In this document: positions 1 through 8,140 of the stretch, piece by piece
Numbering within the stretch: the stretch's first letter is position 1
Layout of the letters: each line of letters begins with the position of its first letter
NCBI GenBank assembly: GCA_029556045.1
Contig: JAKQGS010000031.1
Location: forward strand, 1 to 11,494
Reading direction: 5' to 3'
Source: Pseudomonadota bacterium
Lineage (GTDB): Bacteria; Bdellovibrionota; Oligoflexia; Oligoflexales; Oligoflexaceae
DNA length: 11,494 bases
Program-made: the position numbers and the translations under genes
Notes under the pieces: generated by a model
What the model saw: the letters and a program-made list of their open reading frames with translations, nothing else
The model's database searches: none
Told to the model about the DNA's origin: nothing

Positions 1-1980
1 ATCAGCACCGGCGGCTTTGGCGTCATTACAACGCTTGGTATCCACCGCACGTTGCACCCCAAAGGATTTACCCAGATACAACTCGTGAAGATCCGGTGCT
101 TTAAAGCCTGTGCCATAGGAGGCGCGGATCTTGAGGTATTCGGTGGGGGTTACTGTGGTGCCAACCTTATAGGTGGTAGCTGTCCCGGTTTTTTCGCCCA
201 GGTCGTCGTAACGTCCGGCAGCGGTTAATTCCCACATTTTAAAGACCGGCAAGGAGACTTCCGCAAAGATCGCATCATTCTTGCGATCGCCGGAGCCGTC
301 GCTTCCCGCGCCACCCAGGATCTTGTCGGCGTTGGTCAGGGGGTCGGAGCGATCTGCAAACGTTTCTTCGCGGTGATCCACACCAGCGGCATAACCAACC
401 TGTCCACCGGCTAGTTCCAGCGGGGTCATACCGTTAAAGATCAGAGCCCAGGTATTGAGTTCCGAAGTACCTTCCCGTAGGGTTGAGGCTTCAATCGCTT
501 TGCGGGCGTCCTGTTTTTCCTTGGTATCGAAGGTGTTCAGTACAAACGGATCCAATACGCCGCTGTTAAAGGCTTCCGAAGCCGCGTCTTCATAGATCTG
601 GCCACCGGCACCGATCTGCAGGTTTCTCAAACGAATGCGGCTGGCGGACAATTCCCACTCATGATCATCTCCCAAATCACCCTTCAGGCCGATGACCTGT
701 GAAAACGTCTCGTTGGTGTTGTCGGTCTTACGAGGGCCAAAGTCCAGGTAACGGCGGATCAGGGTAATATCCTTGCCGTAGGTGTTGGACGGGGCATCCT
801 TGCTCAGAGAGATCGCACCGGGGGCTGCGCCGTTGGCGGTGAGGGTATAAGCGCGGGAATAACGGAACTCACCAAATACGGAGAGTCCACTCATGATCTT
901 GTGGTTAAACGACGTGAAAATCGATTCCCGCTCAGAAAACGGCTGCACCTGATAGAGAGGACCGATGTCAAATTTACACACGGTGGCATCCGTCCCATCG
1001 GGATTTTTGCCATCGACGCTGATGCGGTCAGCCGGACAGTCGGCCCAGGCCTGCTTGATGGTGCCCGCTGATGAATCATTTTCATCCACGGGGATGATCA
1101 CGTATCCTGGCGTGCCATTGGGGCTGCGGCCGTCTTCCTTACCGTCCGGAGATATGCCGGACTTGATGTAGGGGCGGTCTTTGGCCATGATGGGATGCCG
1201 TTCAAAATGCTCCGCCGCAAACAACACGGTGGTTTTTTCAGACATGGAGCCCGAAACGATTTGATAGGTTTTTTCCGTCCCATCACCCCGCTCACTCATG
1301 CCCAGACGTACCGAAGCGTTGGTGCCATTGTAGTTTTTCTTGGTGATGATATTCAGTACGCCGGCGATGGCATCAGAGCCGTAAATAGCCGACGCTCCAT
1401 CGGTGAGATACTCAATACGCTCGACGGCCGCCATGGGGATCTGGTTTAAATCCACAAAATCGCTGTCAATCGCGTTGGTGGGGAGGCGACGTCCGTTCAA
1501 CAGAACAAGGGTGTAACTCTCATCGAACTCACGTCCTTGAAACGCGGAAGAACCAGCGCTTTGGTTCAGTGTCTGGTTTTCAGTGGTGAGGGTGACGTTG
1601 CCCCCCATGCCGTTCCGCAAGAAGTCCGCCACGGTGTTATTGCCGGATTTTTCCAGTTTTTCGCTGGAAATCACCTGCACCGGTGTGGCGGTCTCCACAT
1701 TGATCTGCCGGATGCGGGATCCCGTCACGATAATCCGCTCGGTGGTTTCTTTTTTGGCCGGAGCTGCAGCGGCTGGCTTGGCTGGCGCAGCGGGAGCCGC
1801 AGGGGCTGCTGCTGGTGCGTCTGGCGCGGGCGGTGCCGGCGGCGGTGTTGGTTCAGCGACAGGAGCTGGAGCGTCCGGAGCAGTGGCCGGCGCCTGACCC
1901 TGGGCCAAAAGGTTCGATGTTGCGGCGGTCAATAAGCCAACAATGGCATAAGCGACCAACCGGTTGTGGGATGGTTTCAT
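1..1980 (-). CDS. TonB-dependent outer-membrane receptor, C-terminus cut off by window edge
   Basis: Energised importer of the outer membrane; the substrate cannot be told from the sequence. 660 residues are visible and the reading frame is open to the left edge. Residues 1-26 are a signal peptide (hydrophobic core, cleavage likely after LLA26). Residues 29-76 form an Ala/Pro-rich linker. A TonB-box-like ERIIVTGSRIR lies at 81-91. The plug domain follows at about 95-215, with VADFLRN, LVLLNGRRLP (158-167) and SAIYGSDAIAGVLNIITKK (198-216). The rest is beta-barrel, with landmarks such as YGTGFKAPDLHELY near the visible end. Relative to the 909-residue paralogue at 4645-7374, roughly the last 200-250 residues are missing. 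The start at 1980 is supported by an AGGAGG ribosome site (1985-1990) four bases upstream. It has its own promoter and is separated from the upstream lipoprotein gene by a terminator. The family is certain; the ligand is unknown. Confidence 0.95.
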   Translation of the reverse strand, partial: MKPSHNRLVAYAIVGLLTAATSNLLAQGQAPATAPDAPAPVAEPTPPPAPPAPDAPAAAPAAPAAPAKPAAAAPAKKETTERIIVTGSRIRQINVETATPVQVISSEKLEKSGNNTVADFLRNGMGGNVTLTTENQTLNQSAGSSAFQGREFDESYTLVLLNGRRLPTNAIDSDFVDLNQIPMAAVERIEYLTDGASAIYGSDAIAGVLNIITKKNYNGTNASVRLGMSERGDGTEKTYQIVSGSMSEKTTVLFAAEHFERHPIMAKDRPYIKSGISPDGKEDGRSPNGTPGYVIIPVDENDSSAGTIKQAWADCPADRISVDGKNPDGTDATVCKFDIGPLYQVQPFSERESIFTSFNHKIMSGLSVFGEFRYSRAYTLTANGAAPGAISLSKDAPSNTYGKDITLIRRYLDFGPRKTDNTNETFSQVIGLKGDLGDDHEWELSASRIRLRNLQIGAGGQIYEDAASEAFNSGVLDPFVLNTFDTKEKQDARKAIEASTLREGTSELNTWALIFNGMTPLELAGGQVGYAAGVDHREETFADRSDPLTNADKILGGAGSDGSGDRKNDAIFAEVSLPVFKMWELTAAGRYDDLGEKTGTATTYKVGTTVTPTEYLKIRASYGTGFKAPDLHELYLGKSFGVQRAVDTKRCNDAKAAGAD

Positions 1981-2033
1981 GAATCCTCCTAGAAACGCGT
2001 CAAAACGGCCATAACAAACTTATTTGTCAGGGG

Positions 2034-2062
2034 AATATAGACGTGTTTTGCGTTTAAGACAA
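2034..2062 (-). promoter_or_regulatory. Sigma-70-type promoter of the TonB receptor gene at 1-1980
   Basis: On the minus strand there is a -35 box TTGTCT (2057-2062), a 17-base spacer and a -10 box TATATT (2034-2039). This is the best promoter-like match in the window. Transcription would start near 2027, giving a leader of about 45 bases. A short dyad (ACAAA 2014-2018 / TTTGT 2023-2027) covers the predicted start site and could be a regulator site or a small leader hairpin. Judged by eye from consensus and spacing only. Confidence 0.55.
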
Positions 2063-2089
2063 TCGCGGAATGGAGGGTTTCATGCATCG

Positions 2090-2122
2090 AAAAAAAACCC
2101 CGGCCTGGTGTTCAGGCCGGGG
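2090..2122 (-). terminator. Rho-independent terminator of the VWA lipoprotein gene
   Basis: A perfect 10-bp GC-rich stem (2098-2107 with 2113-2122) closes a 5-base loop. On the minus strand it is followed by eight T residues (2090-2097). It lies 46 bases after the stop codon of the gene at 2169-4250 and just upstream of the next gene's promoter, so the two genes are separate transcription units. Confidence 0.9.
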
Positions 2123-2168
2123 TGAATTGAACGAAAGATTTTTAGTTAACCTGCGACAATCCCTTTGG

Positions 2169-4250
2169 TTAGTATAGCTTAACCATCACCGCTTTCACCA
2201 CAACCCGGGCACCGTAGGGAAGTTCACCAAAGATCAGGGTGCCACCCTGGCGCTGGAAGTTGGTGGTGGCTTCGTCGTTCACATAAACCACCCAGGGCAG
2301 GGCCGTATTGGTAAAGGGCTCTTCACTCATCTCAAAGGTGGTTTTGTGAGCAGACACGTACTGAAAGGTCATGCTGATGCGTTCACCCGCCGCAAACCCA
2401 CACCCGGACAGATCCACCCGTTGCTCAGTCACCACAATCTTATCGCTGGGGCAGGCACCGGACAGGGCGGAAACAACCTCTAAAGTATCCGCCAACACCG
2501 GAAACTGGGTGGGTACCACCCCATCGGGTCCGATCGGGGAACTATAGTGTACATAGAGATGACGACCGGCCGCAAAATCACTCGCGTCGATCACCAAGGC
2601 CTTATCTTCCACCGTATAAGCCACGTCCTGCCCCTGCTCATTGGTGACCGCCACCACTTCCCCCAGGATCAGTGGATAACGCAGCTGGGGACCACCGGAG
2701 CGGCTGAAGGAAATCTGAATCGATGCACCATCGACCGGAGCTTGGTTAAACTTCACCCACTGGTTTTTGGCATCGTATTGATACTGACCACCATCCACCA
2801 GCTGCTGGTTGACCCGCACTTCCAATGAAGCGACGTCGATATCAGCAGGAACCATAAAACTATCCATAAGTGCACTGCCATCACGGTAAACCACTTTGAT
2901 CTCAGAACCAACCGGAGGGGTACCAAAGTCGATGGTGCGGGTGGCCGCATCGTATTGAAAGTTTCCCGCATCCACCGGGTTGCCATCGATAAAGACCTCC
3001 AGGCCATTGCTGTCGGCGGCACCCATCAGGGTGAAACGAGCCACCGGATCTTTGGCGCGGTATTTATAACTAAAGCGAATCTCGGCACCTTCAGTGGGAG
3101 CGCTGTCAAATTCCACCACTTTACCCACGACTTTGTAACCGCTGCTCATCAGCTGCCCGTTGACGAATACCTCTAATTGGTCAACGAGGGGGGCAAATTT
3201 CAGCACAAATTGGTTTTTCAGGATGACACTGATATTGGTGCTGATCTTGGCCAGCGTATCCGTGTAATCGTTGGAGCAGATGGAGCCCCAGTCCCCTTGG
3301 CTACGAGAGATCACATCACTATAGATATCAGCACGGTTATAAGCGGTGGAACACATATCCTGGGTTTGACTGGCGTGCCACACCAGGCCGTAAACCCGGG
3401 CGTTCACACCCACCTGCCGAATACTGGCGAGATAATCCAAAAGATAATCACCGCTGCGGTCGGCACCCGTACACCCTTGACCGTTGCTACAGTTGTCCTC
3501 GTCACTGACGATCAACACCGCCAGAGTCGAGTTGGAGCGCAACCAGCTGCCGCCAGCGCACTGCCCCTGCAGAGCCGACACCGCCTGGTAAATGCCTCGC
3601 TCGTTACCCGAGCCTTTGATGCCGGCAGTCACCGCTTGTGCAAACGCGGCCGTAGGGTTGGCATCGTTTTTATTGATGAGGGCCCGCAGGCAGCCATCGT
3701 TGGTATCGGTGGTGACCACGCCGATGCGCCAGTCGCTTTGACTAACTTCCTGCAATAACGGCGACAGCTTGGTGGAGAGATTAGCCTGCTCCTCAGTCAT
3801 AGAGCCTGAGTTATCCACCACCACTAGGATGTCCAGAACCCCCATGGTTTGGGAGTTTTGCTGAAAGGTTTCCTGACCGATGGAGTCCAGGGTGCCCTGG
3901 GAGAAAATTTCGGTCTTTTGAGCCCGGATCTTTTGTTGGTAGGTGACAGCGTCCTGCGAGGTCTGGCCGTTCATGGTGATGTCCTGCACCACTTCGTCGC
4001 CGCCCCAGGCAAAATCCAGCGCGGCATCGGCCAATTCGGTGGCAAAAAACACCTTTTCCACGCTTTCCATGCCATTGGTGGGATCGGAAACCACATCCCC
4101 TGGCCCGTCTTCTCCCGGAATCACGCCGGCAGGATGAATGTCATCCTGAAAGGCTGGTTTCTGTTTACCACAGGCCAGCATGCCGAGCAGGGCAATGCTC
4201 ACAAGGTTGACCGGCGTGCCCCATGGCCGCAAACGACAATTCTTAAACAT
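2169..4250 (-). CDS. Surface lipoprotein with von Willebrand A domain and tandem beta-repeats
   Basis: 693 residues; the specific function is not recognised. Residues 1-27 look like a lipoprotein signal (hydrophobic 15-25, then MLAC with the lipid-modified Cys27). After a flexible acidic segment (30-60) and a helical stretch, a VWA domain spans about 137-345. It carries the metal-site signature DNSGS (146-150) and VSDEDN (248-253). VWA domains bind protein ligands through a metal ion. Eight cysteines after Cys27 suggest disulphides, so export is likely. The rest (about 350-693) is a series of beta-rich repeats. The clearest start at 359, 417 and 476 with the pattern LEVxVNxxxVxxxxYxYDxxxxxVxFxxAPxxGAxIxxxY. 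Two degenerate units lie at about 528-570 and 588-632, and a last one at 653-690. Such repeats resemble those in adhesins and phage tail fibres. GAGGAG (4258-4263) seven bases upstream supports the start. It is probably a cell-surface binding protein; the ligand is unknown. Confidence 0.85.
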   Translation of the reverse strand: MFKNCRLRPWGTPVNLVSIALLGMLACGKQKPAFQDDIHPAGVIPGEDGPGDVVSDPTNGMESVEKVFFATELADAALDFAWGGDEVVQDITMNGQTSQDAVTYQQKIRAQKTEIFSQGTLDSIGQETFQQNSQTMGVLDILVVVDNSGSMTEEQANLSTKLSPLLQEVSQSDWRIGVVTTDTNDGCLRALINKNDANPTAAFAQAVTAGIKGSGNERGIYQAVSALQGQCAGGSWLRSNSTLAVLIVSDEDNCSNGQGCTGADRSGDYLLDYLASIRQVGVNARVYGLVWHASQTQDMCSTAYNRADIYSDVISRSQGDWGSICSNDYTDTLAKISTNISVILKNQFVLKFAPLVDQLEVFVNGQLMSSGYKVVGKVVEFDSAPTEGAEIRFSYKYRAKDPVARFTLMGAADSNGLEVFIDGNPVDAGNFQYDAATRTIDFGTPPVGSEIKVVYRDGSALMDSFMVPADIDVASLEVRVNQQLVDGGQYQYDAKNQWVKFNQAPVDGASIQISFSRSGGPQLRYPLILGEVVAVTNEQGQDVAYTVEDKALVIDASDFAAGRHLYVHYSSPIGPDGVVPTQFPVLADTLEVVSALSGACPSDKIVVTEQRVDLSGCGFAAGERISMTFQYVSAHKTTFEMSEEPFTNTALPWVVYVNDEATTNFQRQGGTLIFGELPYGARVVVKAVMVKLY

Positions 4251-4533
4251 AGGTGGACTCCTCTAAGTTGTCCGGAAACGGTGGACGGGGGATCACGTAC
4301 TCCCATCACCTTTCATTCAACGGAATTATTTTTAAAAAATTAAAATGAAATTATTTAGCGCCTGTGTTTTCGGATGGTTACATCTGGCATTTAAGAGGTG
4401 GGAAATTGGCCACGAAAGGACTTTTCTAAGCAGTCTCAAATTGTAATTTTTAACCTTGGGTTTTCGCTATGTTATGCCTGTTGTTAGCTGGTTTTCCAAA
4501 TTGCGATGTAACACCATGATTTCATGCGTCATT
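4251..4533. other. Gene-free upstream region of the VWA lipoprotein gene
   Basis: This is the leader/promoter region of the lipoprotein gene (minus strand). It holds the ribosome site at 4258-4263 and an A/T-rich block at about 4321-4356. No promoter with both boxes well matched and correctly spaced was found. No credible coding sequence was seen on either strand. Confidence 0.5.
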
Positions 4534-4558
4534 AGATGCTGAGCGCAGCGAAGCATCT
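4534..4558. repeat. Short inverted repeat, REP-like
   Basis: Perfect 7-bp arms AGATGCT (4534-4540) and AGCATCT (4552-4558) enclose an 11-base GC-rich loop. The loop itself can extend the pairing (GCTG/CAGC). It lies between the terminator of the TonB receptor gene and the upstream region of the lipoprotein gene. The sequence resembles short interspersed palindromes that give spurious 'MLSAAKHL' reading frames in many bacterial genomes; that resemblance is from memory. There is one copy in this window, so repeat status is an inference. Confidence 0.4.
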
Positions 4559-4591
4559 CGATTGTCCAGATACCTTCATAAGAATACAAGA

Positions 4592-4619
4592 GGGGGCGCT
4601 TCCATCCGGAAGCGACCCC
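4592..4619 (-). terminator. Probable terminator of the second TonB receptor gene
   Basis: 12-base arms (4592-4603 and 4608-4619) pair with one mismatch around a 4-base loop. They lie 25 bases after the stop codon of the gene at 4645-7374. On the minus strand the stem is followed by a moderately T-rich tract rather than a clean T run, so termination may be imperfect. Confidence 0.7.
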
Positions 4620-4644
4620 TGTTTGGAGTCTACCATTCTTACTT

Positions 4645-7374
4645 TTAGAAAGATTGTGTCAGCTGTGCGTAAACCGTCCGACCGTTGGGGCCATAAAGCT
4701 CCTTCACGCGACGATCGTCACCGGGACGTTGTGTCATGTCCATGGGAAATGTTGTGTTGAGTAGGTTCAATGCCCCAAGACTAAAGGTTCCATTCCAGGC
4801 ATGGGTGTAGGTGTAATTCGCATTGTAGGTCGTATACGATGCTATGCGACCGACTTTTGTTTCCGTCTTGTGCTGAGGTATGTAATTGTGTGACAAATTC
4901 ATCGCATGGCTGCCGATCCCGTAGTTCACTCGATTGGTCAAACGCCATTTCGGTTTGCCACGCTCTCCCAGCTCATCGACTTCAGGAGATCCAGGAACTT
5001 TCGTGACTTTTGAAAAACTTTTAGCGGAGTAGGCGGAACCAAAGCCGACTCTATGTCCATCCATGACCACCGCCGCAAGGTCAAGATTGACATCGTATCC
5101 GGCTTCTTTCTTTGTTCCCAGGTTGAGAGTCTCAAGGCTGAATTCCTTGAGGTTACCATTGGCATCACGGGTAACTGTGGAATTTCCTATGGAGCGGTTT
5201 TCTGCAAGAGCATCCAAAAGATCCTGAGCTTCCACCACAGCCACGATGTCTTTAATTTCCGTGTGCCAGTAGTCGAAGCTTAAAGAGTTACCGGCAATCG
5301 GCTCAAATCCAACACCGAGGTTGTAGGTTTCCGATGTCTCTTCTTTCAAATTCCGATTACCGCGATATACGTTGCGGACTTCATTGATTAATGGGCAATT
5401 CTCCTTATCGTCATAACTAAAGCCATTCGCTTTACAGGTTGGCTTGTCTTGGACGTTGGCCAAACCAACCGATTGCCCGCGATACAGATCTCTCAGAGTG
5501 GGAGCTTTAAAACCCGTGGACCAGTTGGCGCGAACCAATAGGGACTCCAGAGGGCGAACGCTGACACCAACTTTCGGGTTGGTGGTACTGCCAAAATCGC
5601 TATACTTGTCGTGACGTGCCGCCAGCTGAAGATCCACACCTTTGTAGACAGGCACCGCAAGTTCAGCAAACACAGCATCCACTTCTCGCGATCCGCTGTC
5701 GCCCTTATCTTGTTCTACCCCAAAGATATCACCGCGCTCTGACTGGCGATCGATTTGTTTTTTATAATCTTGCTCGATACGATTAACACCAACCGCAATT
5801 CCCAGTGGACCGGCTGGAAGATCAAAAGCTTCCCCCGACATGATGCCGTTGTATGTACGCATTTCTGTGGTGGTTATGACAAATGGCTGATAAGAGAGTT
5901 CATCCACGACATCCTGATTGCTTGCATCCAACTCGTTGGCAAATGGATTGTATCTTCCTTCTGAAATCGCAGCAACCAGCCCAGACTTCCGAAAAAAACC
6001 TTCCGGATTAACAGAGAACTTTTTCCCTCGCACATTGCTGGCAGAGACTTCCCAGTTCCAGGCATCACCAAGATCCCCCTTAACGCCGATGGTTGCACCG
6101 ATGCTGGTATTATCTTCTTCCCAGGTCCGCAGTCCCCATGGCAACCCACGATAGGTGATTAAGATACCATCTTCTGTATCTTCAGTGGGTATGCCCATGT
6201 TCGCAATGATGTTTGGGTTGGCAGCAATGTCGTCTTTCGTGATGGTGAATTCACCGGCATTAGGTGCCATGTTCCACTTGTTGATATTACGGGCGGCCGT
6301 GATGGAAGAAAACAGACTCAGACTATTGGTGATGCGATATTCCGAGTTATTCAAAACGCTGATCTGCGTCGTTTCCGGTGAAAAAGCCGATGTGGCGCCA
6401 TAGTTGTAGGCACAGCCTTCTGTACCATCAGGTAACTCAATGGTTGGATTATCGGCAGGGCAGTTGGGGGACTTACGCCAGGCTTTCGGATCATCTGTTG
6501 AATCGTCCGGGGTGCCCGCATCCCCGAGATCCTTCAGCACAACGTAGTTACCCGGATACGAATACATACTCAGGCCAACTTTGGTCCAATCGCGATCTCG
6601 GTAATAAACCGGTGCGATATGTCTGTAACTCAGGGTGGTCAACGTTGAGTATTTGTCGTTGCTGGTACCGGTCACCATATTGTATAGGCGCTCCTCGCCA
6701 CCGGGCAAAGAATTCTTGGTGCCGCGGGCCAGGAACGTCGTCCCCGTATAGTTCTTCCGGGTGATGATATTGATCACACCACCGGTGGCATCGGAGCCGT
6801 AAATAGCGGATGCGCTGTCCAGCAATACATCGATGCGTTCAATAGCCGCCATCGGGATCACGCTGAGGTCCACTACGCCTTCGCCGCCTTCGTCCGGCAG
6901 GCGCCGACCATCCAAAAGTACTAATGTGTTTTCTGCACCCAGACCCCGCAGGTTCACCTGCGATACCGTTCCCCGGGTATCGTTGACAGTTGAGGAGCTA
7001 TAGGAGCCTTCCGATGAAACCGAAAGGGTTTGTACGAAGTCCGCCACGGAGGACTGACCGCTCTTTTCCACTTCTTTTTTATCGATAATCTTCACATTGG
7101 AAACCGACTCTGTATCGATCTTACGGATGTGGGTTCCCGTGACGACGATCCGTTCAACTTTTTTGTCGTCGGTTTTGGAAGCCTCTTTTTTCTCTTCCTT
7201 TTTTTCCTCAGGTTTGGCCACAGCTGCGGGAGCTGCCGCCGGTGCCGGCGCTGCTTCCGGTGTCGGGGCAGGCTGGGCCGCGGGGGCCGCCGCTGGTGCT
7301 TGTTCCTGACCATAGGCAGTGGTTACCACCCCACCCAAGGCCACCAGCAATCCGAGTCTTACAAATGGACGCAT
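4645..7374 (-). CDS. TonB-dependent outer-membrane receptor, complete
   Basis: 909 residues, full length for the family. A signal peptide is at 1-22 (cleavage likely after AYG22). An Ala/Pro-rich linker (26-53) is followed by a strongly charged Lys/Glu segment (55-72). The TonB-box-like VERIVVTGTHIR is at 73-84. The plug (about 88-215) carries SSVADFVQTL, VNLRGLGAENTLVLLDGRRLP and SAIYGSDATGGVINIITRK. A large beta-barrel carries the usual ANWSTGFKAPTLRDLYRG stretch. It ends in ...AQLTQSF; a terminal Phe is the usual outer-membrane insertion signal. Paired cysteines (NCP...GC and TCK...NC) probably lock extracellular loops. It is a paralogue of the receptor at 1-1980, with the same plug motifs, loop cysteines and N-terminal linker style. 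GGGAGG (7381-7386) six bases upstream supports the start. It imports an unknown ligand using TonB/ExbB/ExbD, none of which is in the window. Confidence 0.95.
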   Translation of the reverse strand: MRPFVRLGLLVALGGVVTTAYGQEQAPAAAPAAQPAPTPEAAPAPAAAPAAVAKPEEKKEEKKEASKTDDKKVERIVVTGTHIRKIDTESVSNVKIIDKKEVEKSGQSSVADFVQTLSVSSEGSYSSSTVNDTRGTVSQVNLRGLGAENTLVLLDGRRLPDEGGEGVVDLSVIPMAAIERIDVLLDSASAIYGSDATGGVINIITRKNYTGTTFLARGTKNSLPGGEERLYNMVTGTSNDKYSTLTTLSYRHIAPVYYRDRDWTKVGLSMYSYPGNYVVLKDLGDAGTPDDSTDDPKAWRKSPNCPADNPTIELPDGTEGCAYNYGATSAFSPETTQISVLNNSEYRITNSLSLFSSITAARNINKWNMAPNAGEFTITKDDIAANPNIIANMGIPTEDTEDGILITYRGLPWGLRTWEEDNTSIGATIGVKGDLGDAWNWEVSASNVRGKKFSVNPEGFFRKSGLVAAISEGRYNPFANELDASNQDVVDELSYQPFVITTTEMRTYNGIMSGEAFDLPAGPLGIAVGVNRIEQDYKKQIDRQSERGDIFGVEQDKGDSGSREVDAVFAELAVPVYKGVDLQLAARHDKYSDFGSTTNPKVGVSVRPLESLLVRANWSTGFKAPTLRDLYRGQSVGLANVQDKPTCKANGFSYDDKENCPLINEVRNVYRGNRNLKEETSETYNLGVGFEPIAGNSLSFDYWHTEIKDIVAVVEAQDLLDALAENRSIGNSTVTRDANGNLKEFSLETLNLGTKKEAGYDVNLDLAAVVMDGHRVGFGSAYSAKSFSKVTKVPGSPEVDELGERGKPKWRLTNRVNYGIGSHAMNLSHNYIPQHKTETKVGRIASYTTYNANYTYTHAWNGTFSLGALNLLNTTFPMDMTQRPGDDRRVKELYGPNGRTVYAQLTQSF

Positions 7375-7408
7375 CCTGTTCCTCCCTTATGTAAAGTCAC
7401 CGTAAACA

Positions 7409-7427
7409 AAGCCGATGGAGTCGGCTT
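7409..7427 (-). promoter_or_regulatory. Leader hairpin upstream of the second TonB receptor gene
   Basis: Perfect 7-bp arms AAGCCGA (7409-7415) and TCGGCTT (7421-7427) enclose a 5-base loop 35 bases upstream of the start codon. On the minus strand TGTTT follows, so it could act as a weak attenuator or mRNA-stabilising hairpin. Its role is inferred from position only. Confidence 0.35.
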
Positions 7428-7616
7428 CTCCCTCTTAACCCATTCTTAAAAAATTCCTGCCCCGACATTACCGTTATGATCCCCGTTGAGCAACCATGTT
7501 TTCACCCCCAAGCTTGCGTATTATTTAATCTCCTTGGCGGTTTATGCCTATTCCCCAGATCGACATCCATCATTGCGCCAATCCGGCGGTCAATGGGTGG
7601 AAAGCCCACTGATGTA

Positions 7617-7645
7617 TTGCTTTTTAAAGAGAAAAACTTTAATCT
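7617..7645 (+). promoter_or_regulatory. Possible promoter of the RRM protein gene
   Basis: TTGCTT (7617-7622), a 17-base A-rich spacer and TAATCT (7640-7645). Both boxes are only partial matches to consensus. It would give a leader of roughly 135 bases. A long leader is common for genes of small cold-responsive nucleic-acid-binding proteins, but that link is an inference. Confidence 0.3.
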
Positions 7646-7697
7646 TTACTTAGCAGAGTCCCCTTCTATCGAGGTGATGAAGTTGGGTTAGTCAAAG

Positions 7698-7721
7698 CGA
7701 ACGTTTCAAACGTTTGGTTCG
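7698..7721. promoter_or_regulatory. Dyad in the leader of the RRM protein gene
   Basis: Outer arms CGAAC (7698-7702) and GTTCG (7717-7721) surround a nested AACGTTT/AAACGTT symmetry. It lies about 65 bases before the start codon. It could be an operator or an RNA hairpin through which the RNA-binding protein controls its own mRNA. There is no direct evidence for either. Confidence 0.3.
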
Positions 7722-7787
7722 GCTGGCTCAGGAATTAAGAGTGCACCGAACTAAGGCGGTGCCAATCAGTTTAGGAGTTTGGAAAGC

Positions 7788-8117
7788 ATGGGTAAGAAAT
7801 TGTTTGTAGGCGGGTTAAGCTGGAACACGGATGACAATGGACTTCGCGATGCGTTTGCACGTTTCGGCGATATCGAGGAGGCTAAAGTCATCACAGATCG
7901 CGAAACCGGCCGCTCGAGGGGCTTTGGATTCATCACCTTCTCTGACGACGATGCAGCAATGCGGGCCGTCCAAGAACTGGACGGAACAACACTTGATGGC
8001 CGCACCATCAAAGTCAACGAAGCCCAAGACAAGCCTCGTGACGATCGCGGCCCACGCGGCGGTGGCGGCGGTGGCTTTCGCTCCAATCGTGGCGGCGGCG
8101 GCGGTGGTCGTTACTAA
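7788..8117 (+). CDS. RRM-domain RNA-binding protein with glycine-rich tail
   Basis: 109 residues; one RNA recognition motif fills about 1-80. RNP2 is KLFVGGLSW (4-12) and RNP1 is SRGFGFITF (about 42-50), with all expected aromatic residues present. The tail (about 87-109) is Gly-rich with interspersed Arg and two Phe/Tyr, an RGG-like segment that usually adds RNA affinity. This is the layout of the small bacterial Rbp family known from cyanobacteria and several proteobacteria. Those proteins bind RNA in the cytoplasm and are often cold-induced. ATG at 7788 is chosen because TAGGAG (7772-7777) lies 10 bases upstream. A TTG at 7779 in the same frame would sit one base from that site. It stands alone, with a strong terminator after it. 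The RNA targets are unknown. Confidence 0.93.
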   Translation: MGKKLFVGGLSWNTDDNGLRDAFARFGDIEEAKVITDRETGRSRGFGFITFSDDDAAMRAVQELDGTTLDGRTIKVNEAQDKPRDDRGPRGGGGGGFRSNRGGGGGGRY

Positions 8118-8140
8118 GATTGTCTGAATACAGAATTATT

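Larger units (their letters stand above)
7375..7787. other. Divergent intergenic region between the TonB receptor and RRM genes
   Basis: 413 bases between two genes that read away from each other. It should hold both promoters and leaders. A 7-bp hairpin lies in the receptor leader (7409-7427). There is a weak rightward promoter candidate (7617-7645) and a dyad (7698-7721) in what would be the RRM leader. Short open frames here lack ribosome sites and recognisable protein character. Confidence 0.6.

Noticed and set aside
1537..1935. Plus-strand reading frame rich in Gly/Arg/Cys/Trp
   Set aside because: It is antisense to the Ala/Pro linker and plug of the TonB receptor. Its composition mirrors the GC-rich linker codons and there is no ribosome site.
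4536..4760. Reading frame starting MLSAAKHLD
   Set aside because: It starts inside the short palindrome and overlaps the receptor's 3' end antisense. It is a well-known type of spurious frame.
7476..7691. 71-residue plus-strand frame in the divergent intergenic region
   Set aside because: No ribosome site, no protein-like pattern, and it overlaps the likely promoter of the RRM gene.
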